A stretch of DNA of 5,862 nucleotides, from assembly GCA_040756085.1 (NCBI GenBank), contig JBFMAE010000190.1:1-5862 (forward strand), read 5' to 3'. A program made the translations under genes and the position numbers. The stretch's first letter is position 1, and each line of letters begins with the position of its first letter. Positions 1 to 5,298 of this stretch are shown here, in pieces. Origin of the DNA: JBFMAE01 sp040756085 (lineage in GTDB: Bacteria; Desulfobacterota; BSN033; UBA1163). The notes below the pieces were generated by a model. It saw only the letters and a program-made list of their open reading frames with translations. It was not told where the DNA came from and did no database searches.

Positions 1-582
1 TCCCATGAAGCCGGTTGTTTTGCTCTGGATGAGGAAGTCATTCATGATGGGATGATAAGCTTGTCCACCCAAGCATGGACCAAGAAGCAAGGCGATCTGG
101 GGGACGATCCCCGAGGCCAGAATCTGTGCCCTGAAAAGCCATCCATATGCCTCCAAACAATCCATCCCCTCCTGAAGACGCGCACCCCCGGAATCGTTTA
201 TCCCGACGAAGGGCCACCCTTTCTCCTTAGCGAAATCAAGGGCCCATACGAACTTCTTTCCATGATACTCACCAAAGGAACCAGCCATGGCTGTAAAGTC
301 TTCAGAGGCGACTACAACATACCTGCCGTTGACTTTTCCATATCCGGTGACGACACCTTCAGCAGGGATGAGTTTGCCAGCCAAACCAAATTCATGTTGC
401 CGATGGGTCACGAAGGTTCCGACTTCGGTAAAAGTACCAGGATCGATGAGCATGTCGATCCTTTCCCGTGCGTTGGTCTGGTTTTTTTCTCGACGCTTTG
501 CAAGTTCTTTCTCGCCTCCCATTTCAAGAACAGCTTTCCGTCGCTTCATATAATCATCATATATTGCATCAAACTTTCCCAT
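1..582 (-). CDS. Acyl-CoA carboxylase carboxyltransferase (beta) subunit, N-terminal part
   Basis: Carboxyltransferase half of a biotin-dependent acyl-CoA carboxylase (propionyl-CoA carboxylase beta / PccB-like). The family moves carboxyl from carboxybiotin to an acyl-CoA in the cytoplasm, or runs in reverse in decarboxylases. The 194 visible residues start MGKFDAIYDDYMKRRKAVLE and include NARERIDMLIDPGTF (35-51), SEDFTAMAGSFGEYHGKK (93-110), NDSGGARLQEG (129-139) and GPCLGGQAYHP (168-178). GGAR and GPCxGG match the glycine-rich segments that form the oxyanion holes and bind CoA. Family members are about 510-520 residues, so roughly 60 percent lies beyond the left edge. The ATG at 582 is set by a near-perfect ribosome binding site six bases upstream. 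The second glycine motif differs from the usual PccB form GPCAGGAVYSP, as does TAMAGSFGEYH from TVFGGSLGEVH. It is therefore a divergent paralogue, and the acyl substrate cannot be assigned. A glutaconyl-CoA decarboxylase alpha-type subunit is the main alternative. Confidence 0.93.
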   Translation of the reverse strand, partial: MGKFDAIYDDYMKRRKAVLEMGGEKELAKRREKNQTNARERIDMLIDPGTFTEVGTFVTHRQHEFGLAGKLIPAEGVVTGYGKVNGRYVVVASEDFTAMAGSFGEYHGKKFVWALDFAKEKGWPFVGINDSGGARLQEGMDCLEAYGWLFRAQILASGIVPQIALLLGPCLGGQAYHPIMNDFLIQSKTTGFMG

Positions 583-588
583 CACGAG

Positions 589-596
589 CCTCCTTT
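589..596 (-). promoter_or_regulatory. Strong ribosome binding site of the carboxyltransferase gene
   Basis: On the minus strand AAAGGAGG lies six bases before the ATG at 582. It matches the anti-Shine-Dalgarno sequence fully and fixes the start. It is far stronger than the sites in front of the other genes here, which suggests high translation of this subunit. Confidence 0.85.
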
Positions 597-703
597 CTTG
601 TACATCCTGAATGATTTATTTTCAAAATATTATTAATTCAATTCAAAATATGGTTTTATGATTAAAACTCCCTCTCCTTTAGCTAAAGAATTTTTTCACA
701 ATA

Positions 704-722
704 TATTTATCAGATATAAATA
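704..722. repeat. Small inverted repeat, possible operator
   Basis: TATTTAT (704-710) and ATAAATA (716-722) are perfect inverted copies separated by CAGAT. The position, midway between two divergent genes, and the size suit a dimeric repressor site. The arms are pure A/T in an A/T-rich spacer, so chance is a serious alternative. Confidence 0.25.
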
Positions 723-779
723 AATAGTGCAAGAATTTTTTTATTTACTTTTTCTTCGATTTCTGGTAACCTCTAACCA

Positions 780-1841
780 ATGAAAATCTCAACAAAAACC
801 CAATTAGCGCTCATTTTTTTGGTGATCGCCTGCTTTATTGGCGTTGTGACAAGCCTCATTGTCAATTCTCTCATTACCAATCAGATTATTTTTGAAGCAC
901 AGGAAAGGGTGAAAGAGCATCTCAGTACAGCCCAATGGGTCTATACCTCTAAAATTAAGGATATAGACCGGACTGTCCATTGGACATCCATCAGACACGT
1001 ATTAAAAAAAGGAATAAAAGAGAAGAGTGTTTCCTTTATTCAAGACGAACTTTCAGGATTGATGGCTGAAGAGGGGCTCGATTTTTTAACATTAGCCGAT
1101 CGAAAAGGAACGGTCATCCATCGGTTTCATAATCCTCGCTCATCCGGAGATACTTTGGTTCAGGACCCGTTTATTCAGAGGGCTCTTGAGAAAAAAGGGA
1201 TTTCAGGAACACAGGTGCTCTCGAGAGAGGAACTCTTGAAGGAAGGGGAGGCTTTGGCTCAGAAAGCCATCTTACGATTGATCCCTACCCCTAAAGCAAA
1301 ACCGATTGAAAAAGTACAGGAGACCTCTGGTATGGTATTGAAATCAGCCCATCCCATTATTGATTTCAACGGGGAGGTCTTGGGGGTGTTAGTCGGTGGA
1401 GTCCTTCTTAACCGCAATTATGAGATTGTCGATCGGATCAAAAACATTGTTTTCAAAGACGCGAAATACAAAGGGAAAGATATTGGCACAGCGACTATTT
1501 TTATGGATGATGTGAGAATATCGACCAATGTGATGGATAAGGTAGGGAACAGGGCGATTGGAACTCGGGTAAGTGCGGAAGTGTATCAGCAAGTCTTTGA
1601 GCAGGGATTGCCCTGGATACAAAGGGCGTTCGTAGTTGATGATTGGTATATCACCGCCTATGAACCCATACGGGACATTCAAGATAAAATCGTTGGGATA
1701 CTCTATGTCGGAATGCTGGAAAGCAAATATGCAGTGATGAAGGAAAGGATCATTCTTTTCTTCTTCCTCTTCTCTTTGTCAGGAATGTTGATCGCCCTTA
1801 CCGTCTCTTTTCTCCTCTCCTGGAAGATCCTTAAGAAATAA
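780..1841 (+). CDS. Membrane-anchored double-Cache sensor protein, lacking any output domain
   Basis: Sensor of small extracellular ligands, 353 residues. A transmembrane helix spans about 8-30, a periplasmic region about 31-322, and a second helix about 324-346. The periplasmic part has the hallmarks I associate with the Cache_3-Cache_2 family: DFLTLADRKGTVIHRFHNP (101-119), a conserved-looking GVLVGGVLLNRNYEIVDRI (202-220), GTATIFMDDVRISTNVM (236-252), RAIGTRVSAEVY (258-269), and DWYITAYEPIRD (288-299) followed by GILYVGMLE (306-314). Such regions normally feed into HAMP plus histidine kinase, cyclase or chemoreceptor modules. Here the protein stops at SWKILKK, where a HAMP domain would usually begin with a form like RILRPL. 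No output module exists downstream. The stop codon abuts the palindromic repeat beginning at 1842, so a truncated kinase remnant is plausible, as is a stand-alone sensor. The ATG at 780 directly precedes a signal-anchor sequence but has no strong ribosome binding site. Confidence 0.88.
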   Translation: MKISTKTQLALIFLVIACFIGVVTSLIVNSLITNQIIFEAQERVKEHLSTAQWVYTSKIKDIDRTVHWTSIRHVLKKGIKEKSVSFIQDELSGLMAEEGLDFLTLADRKGTVIHRFHNPRSSGDTLVQDPFIQRALEKKGISGTQVLSREELLKEGEALAQKAILRLIPTPKAKPIEKVQETSGMVLKSAHPIIDFNGEVLGVLVGGVLLNRNYEIVDRIKNIVFKDAKYKGKDIGTATIFMDDVRISTNVMDKVGNRAIGTRVSAEVYQQVFEQGLPWIQRAFVVDDWYITAYEPIRDIQDKIVGILYVGMLESKYAVMKERIILFFFLFSLSGMLIALTVSFLLSWKILKK

Positions 1842-1871
1842 ATCCCAAATTCCAAGCACCAATAATCAAAT

Positions 1872-1975
1872 AAGCTCCAAATACCAATAACCAAAACATA
1901 CACTTGGTTTTGATGTAATTGATGATGATTTAGTCGATTTACAATTCGGTCATTGGTTATTGGTATTTGGAGCTT
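1872..1975. repeat. Perfect 23-bp inverted repeat with 58-base loop
   Basis: The left arm at 1872-1894 starts AAGCTCCAAATACC, and the right arm at 1953-1975 ends GGTATTTGGAGCTT. All 23 positions pair. The centre contains a weaker nested pairing, TGTAA (1914-1918) with TTACA (1939-1943). Transcribed RNA from either strand would form a long stem. Confidence 0.92.
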
Positions 1976-1976
1976 G

Positions 1977-2014
1977 CCTGCCTGCCCTGCCTACCGCAGG
2001 CAGGCGCAGGCAGG
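1977..2014. repeat. GC-rich CCTGCC/GGCAGG hairpin
   Basis: CCTGCCTG (1977-1984) pairs with CAGGCAGG (2007-2014), and CCTGCCT (1986-1992) pairs with AGGCAGG (1998-2004). The loop is ACCGC, with a small internal mismatch of C against CG. Its base composition is unlike the AT-rich sequence on both sides, which suggests an independent mobile or amplifiable unit. No U-tract follows on either strand, so it is not an intrinsic terminator. Confidence 0.85.
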
Positions 2015-2066
2015 GGATTTGGATATTGGAATTTAAATAATTGAGGGATATTTCATTATCGAAGAA

Positions 2067-2249
2067 TTATTCTTCACGGTTAGGCTCATCATGATCTTCA
2101 GATTGTTTACCCCGGCCCCCTTTTTTCAGCCCTTTTCGGAACCCCGAAATCAGAAGCCAAATGACGATCACAACGATGCCGATGGCTAAGAAATTTGAAG
2201 CTCCTATCTTTCTCAAAAAATCTGAGAAGTATTCGACCGTCTCCATCAT
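2067..2249 (-). CDS. Small single-pass membrane protein, unknown function
   Basis: This 60-residue protein has one hydrophobic helix at about 19-36 (NFLAIGIVVIVIWLLISG). A basic stretch follows (FRKGLKKGGRGK, 37-48), then an acidic, hydrophilic tail ending EPNREE. By the positive-inside rule the C-terminus should be cytoplasmic and the short N-terminus outside. I do not recognise a family. Its ATG overlaps the TGA of the glycosyltransferase-methyltransferase gene as ATGA, so translation is probably coupled. AGAGG about seven bases upstream can serve as a ribosome binding site. A second ATG follows immediately (MM), so the real start may be at 2246. The tight coupling suggests it may anchor or assist the upstream enzyme at the membrane. 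That is inference, as is its being a real gene, which rests on the overlap and the clean helix-plus-charged-tail layout. Confidence 0.7.
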   Translation of the reverse strand: MMETVEYFSDFLRKIGASNFLAIGIVVIVIWLLISGFRKGLKKGGRGKQSEDHDEPNREE

Positions 2250-3649
2250 TCTGTCCTCTCGGCGACAGCAAGGAGTGAGGTGCCGAAGGGGAGAGGGAGG
2301 AGGGCTTCCATTTTAAATAAGGGGACCAGGAGGTTATAGATTCTTAGTTGGAAGGAAGGAAGCCTTTTTCTCCGGAGTATTTTACCGTTTAAAAACCATC
2401 CGAGGATTCCAATTCGATTAAAGTGCCTCAGGAGAATCACCTTGAACCCCATCGTTTCTAATTTCTTTTTTAATTCTTTCTTCCCATACCGCCGGTGATG
2501 CCCCAAATTCCGATCCAGACTTCCATGAAGCCATCGGTGAGAGGGGACAAGGAGGAGGAGCCGGCCTCTGGGCTCCAGGACCTTGTGGATATTTTTGAGG
2601 GCCTTTTCTTCCTCCTTAATATGCTCCAGGACATTGAAGCAGATGACCGTATCGATATGATATTGCCGGTATGGCTCCAGATCAGAACCGGAAATATCCA
2701 GCTCTCTGATCATGAATTTATTATACTTCTCAAAGGTATTTTTAAGAAAGGTGAGGTATTTGGGTTCAGAGTCGGTGGCAATCACAACATCTCGATCCAT
2801 GAGAAATTTTGTGATGTTTCCAATTCCGGAACCGATCTCCAAAACCCTTCTGCCCAAAAACGGACGGAATTTTGAAAAGACCCATCGATTATAACGATGA
2901 AATTTTTTCATCCTCTGGAGAGTTTGATAGACGATGTCTTCTGTTTCCGAATCAAAGAAGTTATACCGCAAGATAGAAAAGATGGCCTTCAGCCCATCGA
3001 CCCAGTAGATCTTCTTCCCCTCCCAGTAATCCCGTCCACTGTAGGAGATGGGGACTTCGTAGATCCGGTAATTCATCTTGGCAATTTTGGCGGTCACCTC
3101 AGGTTCAAAACCAAATCGATTCGACTTCAGATGAATATGGTCCAGTACCTCTTTTTTAAAGACTTTGTAACCCGTCTCCATATCGGTAAGGTTGAGGTCG
3201 GTGCAGAGATTTGAAAGAAAAGTGAGAAACCTGTTTCCAAGGGTGTGCCAGAACATCAAAACCCGTCTTGGAGTGCCCAGGAATCGAGAACCGTAAACCA
3301 CATCCGCCTTTCCATCGAGAATCGGTTCGATTAACTTAGAATATTCGCTGGGATGATATTCCAGATCGGCATCTTGGATGAGGATGATATCCCCGGTGGC
3401 CCCTTTGAATCCGGTGCGAAGGGCAGCACCCTTGCCCATATTCTTGGGTTGATAGAAGATACGGACTTGTTGCTTCGATCCTTTCCCCTCATCGGCTGAC
3501 CATTCCTTTAGAAACTCCCTCGTACCGTCTGTGGAGAAATCATCGACCACAACCACTTCTTTGGGGAGGTCGACCTGGAGGACCCTGGAGAGAATTTCAC
3601 CGATGGTGTTAATCTCATTATAGACGGGAATGATGACTGAGAGTTTCAT
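2246..3649 (-). CDS. Fused family 2 glycosyltransferase / class I SAM-dependent methyltransferase
   Basis: This 467-residue two-domain enzyme is probably cytoplasmic or at the inner membrane face. Residues 1-230 form a GT2 (GT-A fold) domain of the dolichyl-phosphate-mannose synthase type. It has MKLSVIIPVYNE at the start, VVVDDFSTDGT (33-43), the metal-binding DAD in IQDADLEYHP (91-100), GSRF (120-123), ETGYKVF (158-164) and GFEPE (180-184). This subgroup transfers a sugar from an NDP-sugar to a polyprenyl phosphate. Residues 245-467 form a methyltransferase with SAM motif I LEIGSGIGN (270-278), an acidic residue ending strand 2 (ATD, 291-293) and VICFNVLEHI (335-344). The methyl acceptor is unknown. 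No transmembrane helix follows the GT domain. The reading frame extends to a TTG at 3670, but I chose the ATG at 3649 because GT2 homology starts there and the promoter leaves room only for that start. No clear Shine-Dalgarno is visible. FabH lies upstream on the same strand after a 223-base gap. Confidence 0.92.
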   Translation of the reverse strand: MKLSVIIPVYNEINTIGEILSRVLQVDLPKEVVVVDDFSTDGTREFLKEWSADEGKGSKQQVRIFYQPKNMGKGAALRTGFKGATGDIILIQDADLEYHPSEYSKLIEPILDGKADVVYGSRFLGTPRRVLMFWHTLGNRFLTFLSNLCTDLNLTDMETGYKVFKKEVLDHIHLKSNRFGFEPEVTAKIAKMNYRIYEVPISYSGRDYWEGKKIYWVDGLKAIFSILRYNFFDSETEDIVYQTLQRMKKFHRYNRWVFSKFRPFLGRRVLEIGSGIGNITKFLMDRDVVIATDSEPKYLTFLKNTFEKYNKFMIRELDISGSDLEPYRQYHIDTVICFNVLEHIKEEEKALKNIHKVLEPRGRLLLLVPSHRWLHGSLDRNLGHHRRYGKKELKKKLETMGFKVILLRHFNRIGILGWFLNGKILRRKRLPSFQLRIYNLLVPLFKMEALLPLPFGTSLLAVAERTE

Positions 3650-3681
3650 GAAGTGAAATGAATGCCACAAAATTTTAAGCG

Positions 3682-3690
3682 ATTATATCA
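3682..3690 (-). promoter_or_regulatory. Extended -10 promoter of the glycosyltransferase-methyltransferase gene
   Basis: The minus strand reads TGATATAAT at 3690-3682, a perfect extended -10 (TGnTATAAT). The expected -35 position (near TTTCTC) matches poorly, as is usual for extended -10 promoters. Transcription would start near 3675 and leave about 26 untranslated bases before the ATG at 3649. It would also drive the small membrane protein gene. Confidence 0.6.
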
Positions 3691-3835
3691 AAAAACTTTA
3701 ACAGGAGAAAGATTTATTTCCCATTAAGATGAATCTAAAGTGAGGTAGGATGTCATGCGCCTCGCCTGTGGAGTCTCATGAGCAAATAGGAGCGGATCTC
3801 CTGTTTTCAAAAGAACCGGAGAAGAGAATTCAGGA

Positions 3836-3853
3836 AAAGGCCAATCAGCCTTT
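3836..3853 (-). terminator. Weak terminator-like hairpin after fabH
   Basis: About 20 bases past the fabH stop, the minus strand has AAAGGC, a six-base loop TGATTG, and GCCTTT followed by one further T, then CC. The stem is 6 bp and the T-run only four long, so termination would be partial. Together with the promoter at 3682-3690 it suggests fabH and the glycosyltransferase unit are largely separate transcripts. The rest of the 3650-3872 gap holds no credible gene. Confidence 0.35.
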
Positions 3854-3872
3854 GAATAGGGCAATCCGGAAA

Positions 3873-4859
3873 TCAAAACCTGAGCAGGGCAGCTCCCCAG
3901 GTAAAGCCTGCGCCAAAGGAATTCGTCAGGATGAGGTCTCCACGACGGATCTGACCACTTCGAACAGCTTCGTCCAGGGCTGTGGGAATAGAGGCTGCTG
4001 AGGTATTGCCATATTTATGGACTGTTATGATCACCTTTTCCATTGGGATCTCAAGACGCTTAGCTACTTCTTCCATAATCCGTATATTGGCCTGATGGGG
4101 GATGAACCAGTCTATTTCTTCGCTGGTGATTTTTTTTGATTTCATGATCTTGCGAGCGGCATCCACCATTGTACGAACAGCGTACTTATAGACTTCGTTC
4201 CCTTGCATTTTTACAAAGTGGAGGCCCGCATCCAACATCTGGTAGGAGGGAGGGTTGCGGGACCCACCTCCAGGAACATTGAGCAGACCCCAGAGATCCC
4301 CGTCGGAGTTGAGATGGGTAGCCAGGATCTCCCCATCCCTATTTCTATTGGAATGGCCCAGGACGACGGCGCCCGCTCCGTCACCAAAGAGGACACAGGT
4401 GGATCTATCTTTAAAGTTGATCCGGTTGGAGATGATTTCTCCTCCTACCACCAGGGCATGGCGGTGTGAGCCATCCTGCATAAATTTCTGGGCCACTGCC
4501 AGGCCATAGATGAATCCCGGGCAGGCTGCATTGACATCGAAGGCCACCGCATTCTTTGCCTTCAGTCGATGCTGGAGGATACAGGCAGCCGAAGGACTTA
4601 ACATATCTGCCGTGGAAGTCCCCACAATAATGATATCTAGCTTTTCAGGAGAAAGGTCCGCCATTTCCAGGGCGCCTTCAGAGGCCGGTGTGGCCAGATC
4701 GGTGAGGGCCTGACCTGGTTCGATCATCCTGCGTGATCGGATTCCTGTCCGGGTGACGATCCACTCATCAGTGGTATCTATAATTTTTTCGAAATAAGAA
4801 TTAGGGACGACCCGCTCTGGAGTACAAGAGCCCGTTCCCTGAATACCTATCTTCTTCAC
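3873..4859 (-). CDS. fabH: Beta-ketoacyl-ACP synthase III
   Basis: This enzyme condenses an acyl-CoA primer (usually acetyl-CoA) with malonyl-ACP, the first elongation step of type II fatty acid synthesis. The 328-residue length is typical. The Cys-His-Asn triad is complete: Cys113 in NAACPGF, His255 in PHQANIRI and Asn285 in YGNTSAAS. Other FabH signatures are TDEWIVTRTGIRSR (30-43), FGDGAGAV (158-165) and the C-terminal GFTWGAALLRF. The frame continues upstream to a TTG at 4952, but that extension has no homology. The GTG at 4859 begins VKKIGIQGTGSCTPE, the normal FabH N-terminus, and has AGGAG 11 bases upstream. No other fab genes (fabD, acpP, fabF) adjoin it on the same strand, so it may be a specialised paralogue that primes an unusual acyl chain. 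A divergent SDR reductase gene lies across the spacer. Confidence 0.95.
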   Translation of the reverse strand: MKKIGIQGTGSCTPERVVPNSYFEKIIDTTDEWIVTRTGIRSRRMIEPGQALTDLATPASEGALEMADLSPEKLDIIIVGTSTADMLSPSAACILQHRLKAKNAVAFDVNAACPGFIYGLAVAQKFMQDGSHRHALVVGGEIISNRINFKDRSTCVLFGDGAGAVVLGHSNRNRDGEILATHLNSDGDLWGLLNVPGGGSRNPPSYQMLDAGLHFVKMQGNEVYKYAVRTMVDAARKIMKSKKITSEEIDWFIPHQANIRIMEEVAKRLEIPMEKVIITVHKYGNTSAASIPTALDEAVRSGQIRRGDLILTNSFGAGFTWGAALLRF

Positions 4860-4870
4860 GTAACTATTTT

Positions 4871-4875
4871 CTCCT
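4871..4875 (-). promoter_or_regulatory. fabH: Ribosome binding site supporting the GTG start of fabH
   Basis: AGGAG on the minus strand lies 11 bases before the GTG at 4859. The spacing is slightly long, but no ATG is available nearby and FabH homology begins at this GTG. Confidence 0.6.
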
Positions 4876-4983
4876 GAGATGGTTTGGGGAGGACCCCCGG
4901 GAAAATCAAAATTTGAATGTAAAATTTTGTTACATTTTTGAATATTATGCAACTAAAATTTTTTATTTGGGAGCGTCTTTTTT

Positions 4984-5162
4984 TCCGTGATAACTATTAT
5001 TATATCTGCCCCCTCACCCTCCCCTCTCCCCTTGAGGGGGAGGGGAGGGTGAGGGGTAACATATTGAATTAATTCGTTCCCCAATTTTTTAGGTACTTTA
5101 AGTTGGCCTTAAGCTTCGTCTCTTTTCAACCCCTTTTTTCTTAAGTAGCTTATTATCACGGA
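4984..5162. repeat. 10-bp inverted repeat enclosing the long palindrome (possible miniature element)
   Basis: TCCGTGATAA (4984-4993) and TTATCACGGA (5153-5162) are perfect inverted copies 159 bases apart. Between them lies the palindrome at 5010-5056. The arrangement resembles terminal inverted repeats of a non-autonomous element, but no coding sequence is inside and no convincing target duplication is visible. Two copies of a regulator half-site are an alternative. Confidence 0.35.
5010..5056. repeat. Long C-rich/G-rich palindrome (REP-like)
   Basis: Seventeen bases starting CCCCTCACCC (5010-5026) pair perfectly with 5040-5056, ending GGGTGAGGGG. After one bulged T (5027), CCCC (5028-5031) pairs with GGGG (5036-5039) around the loop TTGA. 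The stem has 21 pairs and strong strand asymmetry, pyrimidine then purine. From memory, related CCCCTCACCCT palindromes are dispersed repeats in many bacterial genomes. No T-run follows on either strand, and it lies between divergent starts, so a terminator role is unlikely. Confidence 0.88.
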
Positions 5163-5193
5163 TTTGAAGATGCTTCCTATTCAGAATCGATCC

Positions 5194-5222
5194 TTGAAAA
5201 ATTTTCAAAATATGTAATTAAT
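5194..5222 (+). promoter_or_regulatory. Candidate sigma-70 promoter of the SDR gene with overlapping inverted repeat
   Basis: TTGAAA (5194-5199, 5 of 6 matches to the -35 consensus) is 17 bases from ATTAAT (5217-5222, 4 of 6 to the -10). Transcription would start near 5229, about 70 bases before the ATG. A near-perfect palindrome, TTGAAAA-A-TTTTCAA (5194-5208), overlaps the -35 box and could be a repressor site. AT-richness lowers confidence in both. Confidence 0.35.
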
Positions 5223-5298
5223 ATGTTGTAAGAAAGTTATTTTTGCATCTGTTCTATGGGAAAAGCCTCTTTAGAGTGATCCTCACCTGGGAAAGGTC

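Larger units (their letters stand above)
583..779. promoter_or_regulatory. AT-rich divergent spacer between carboxyltransferase and sensor genes
   Basis: This 197-bp spacer has no coding sequence and must hold the start signals for both divergent genes. I cannot place a promoter with confidence. On the plus strand TTCACA (695-700) resembles a -35 box and TATAAA (715-720) a -10 box, but the 14-base spacing is too short. On the minus strand TATATT (705-700) resembles a -10 box without a good -35. A 7-bp inverted repeat (704-722) sits in the middle. Confidence 0.4.
1842..2040. repeat. Composite palindromic intergenic repeat (MITE/REP-like)
   Basis: About 200 noncoding bases with three layers. 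The outer parts are built from degenerate CCAAAT/CCAATA words on the left (AATCCCAAATTCCAA at 1841-1855) and their complement on the right (TTGGAATTT at 2026-2034 pairs with AAATTCCAA at 1847-1855). Inside lies a perfect 23-bp inverted repeat (1872-1894 with 1953-1975) around a 58-base AT-rich centre. A GC-rich hairpin (1977-2014) sits between the inner and outer right arms and looks like a separate insertion. There is no transposase. It lies between convergent genes, so it may act as a transcription barrier, although no T-run follows the hairpin. From memory, unverified, similar elements occur in many copies in deltaproteobacterial and candidate-phylum genomes. The outer boundaries are approximate. 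Confidence 0.7.
4860..5298. promoter_or_regulatory. Divergent spacer between fabH and the SDR gene
   Basis: This 439-bp stretch has no credible gene. From the fabH side it holds the fabH ribosome binding site and an AT-rich block with a -10-like CATAAT on the minus strand near 4950. Next comes a repeat block at 4984-5162 and then an AT-rich leader for the SDR gene with a possible promoter at 5194-5222. A perfect TATAAT also occurs on the minus strand at 5004-4999, but its -35 region falls in the palindrome. Confidence 0.5.

Noticed and set aside
52..636. Long plus-strand open frame over the carboxyltransferase gene
   Set aside because: It lies antisense to a strongly conserved carboxyltransferase coding sequence, and its translation resembles no protein family.
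1842..2040. CRISPR array or small RNA gene in the repeat region
   Set aside because: The repeats are inverted rather than regularly spaced direct repeats, there are no spacers, and I see no clear promoter or T-run terminator for an RNA gene.
2495..3214. Several plus-strand open frames opposite the glycosyltransferase-methyltransferase gene
   Set aside because: They are antisense shadows of a gene with clear GT2 and methyltransferase motifs on the minus strand.
3650..3670. TTG start seven codons upstream of the glycosyltransferase ATG
   Set aside because: The added residues WHSFHF are not part of the GT2 fold, and the extended -10 box would put the transcript start within a few bases of the TTG.
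3788..3802. AGGAG-CGGAT-CTCCT hairpin as a terminator
   Set aside because: The stem is only 5 bp, and no T-run follows in the direction in which the neighbouring genes are transcribed.
3750..4001. Plus-strand open frame running from the gap into fabH
   Set aside because: Over half of it is antisense to the FabH C-terminus, and the rest is low-complexity charged sequence without a ribosome binding site.
4203..4713. Overlapping open frames on both strands within fabH
   Set aside because: All are in other frames of a complete fabH with an intact active site, with no recognisable protein features.
4860..4952. TTG start giving a 31-residue N-terminal extension of FabH
   Set aside because: The extension lacks homology, and FabH proteins normally begin at the GTG position, which has an upstream AGGAG.
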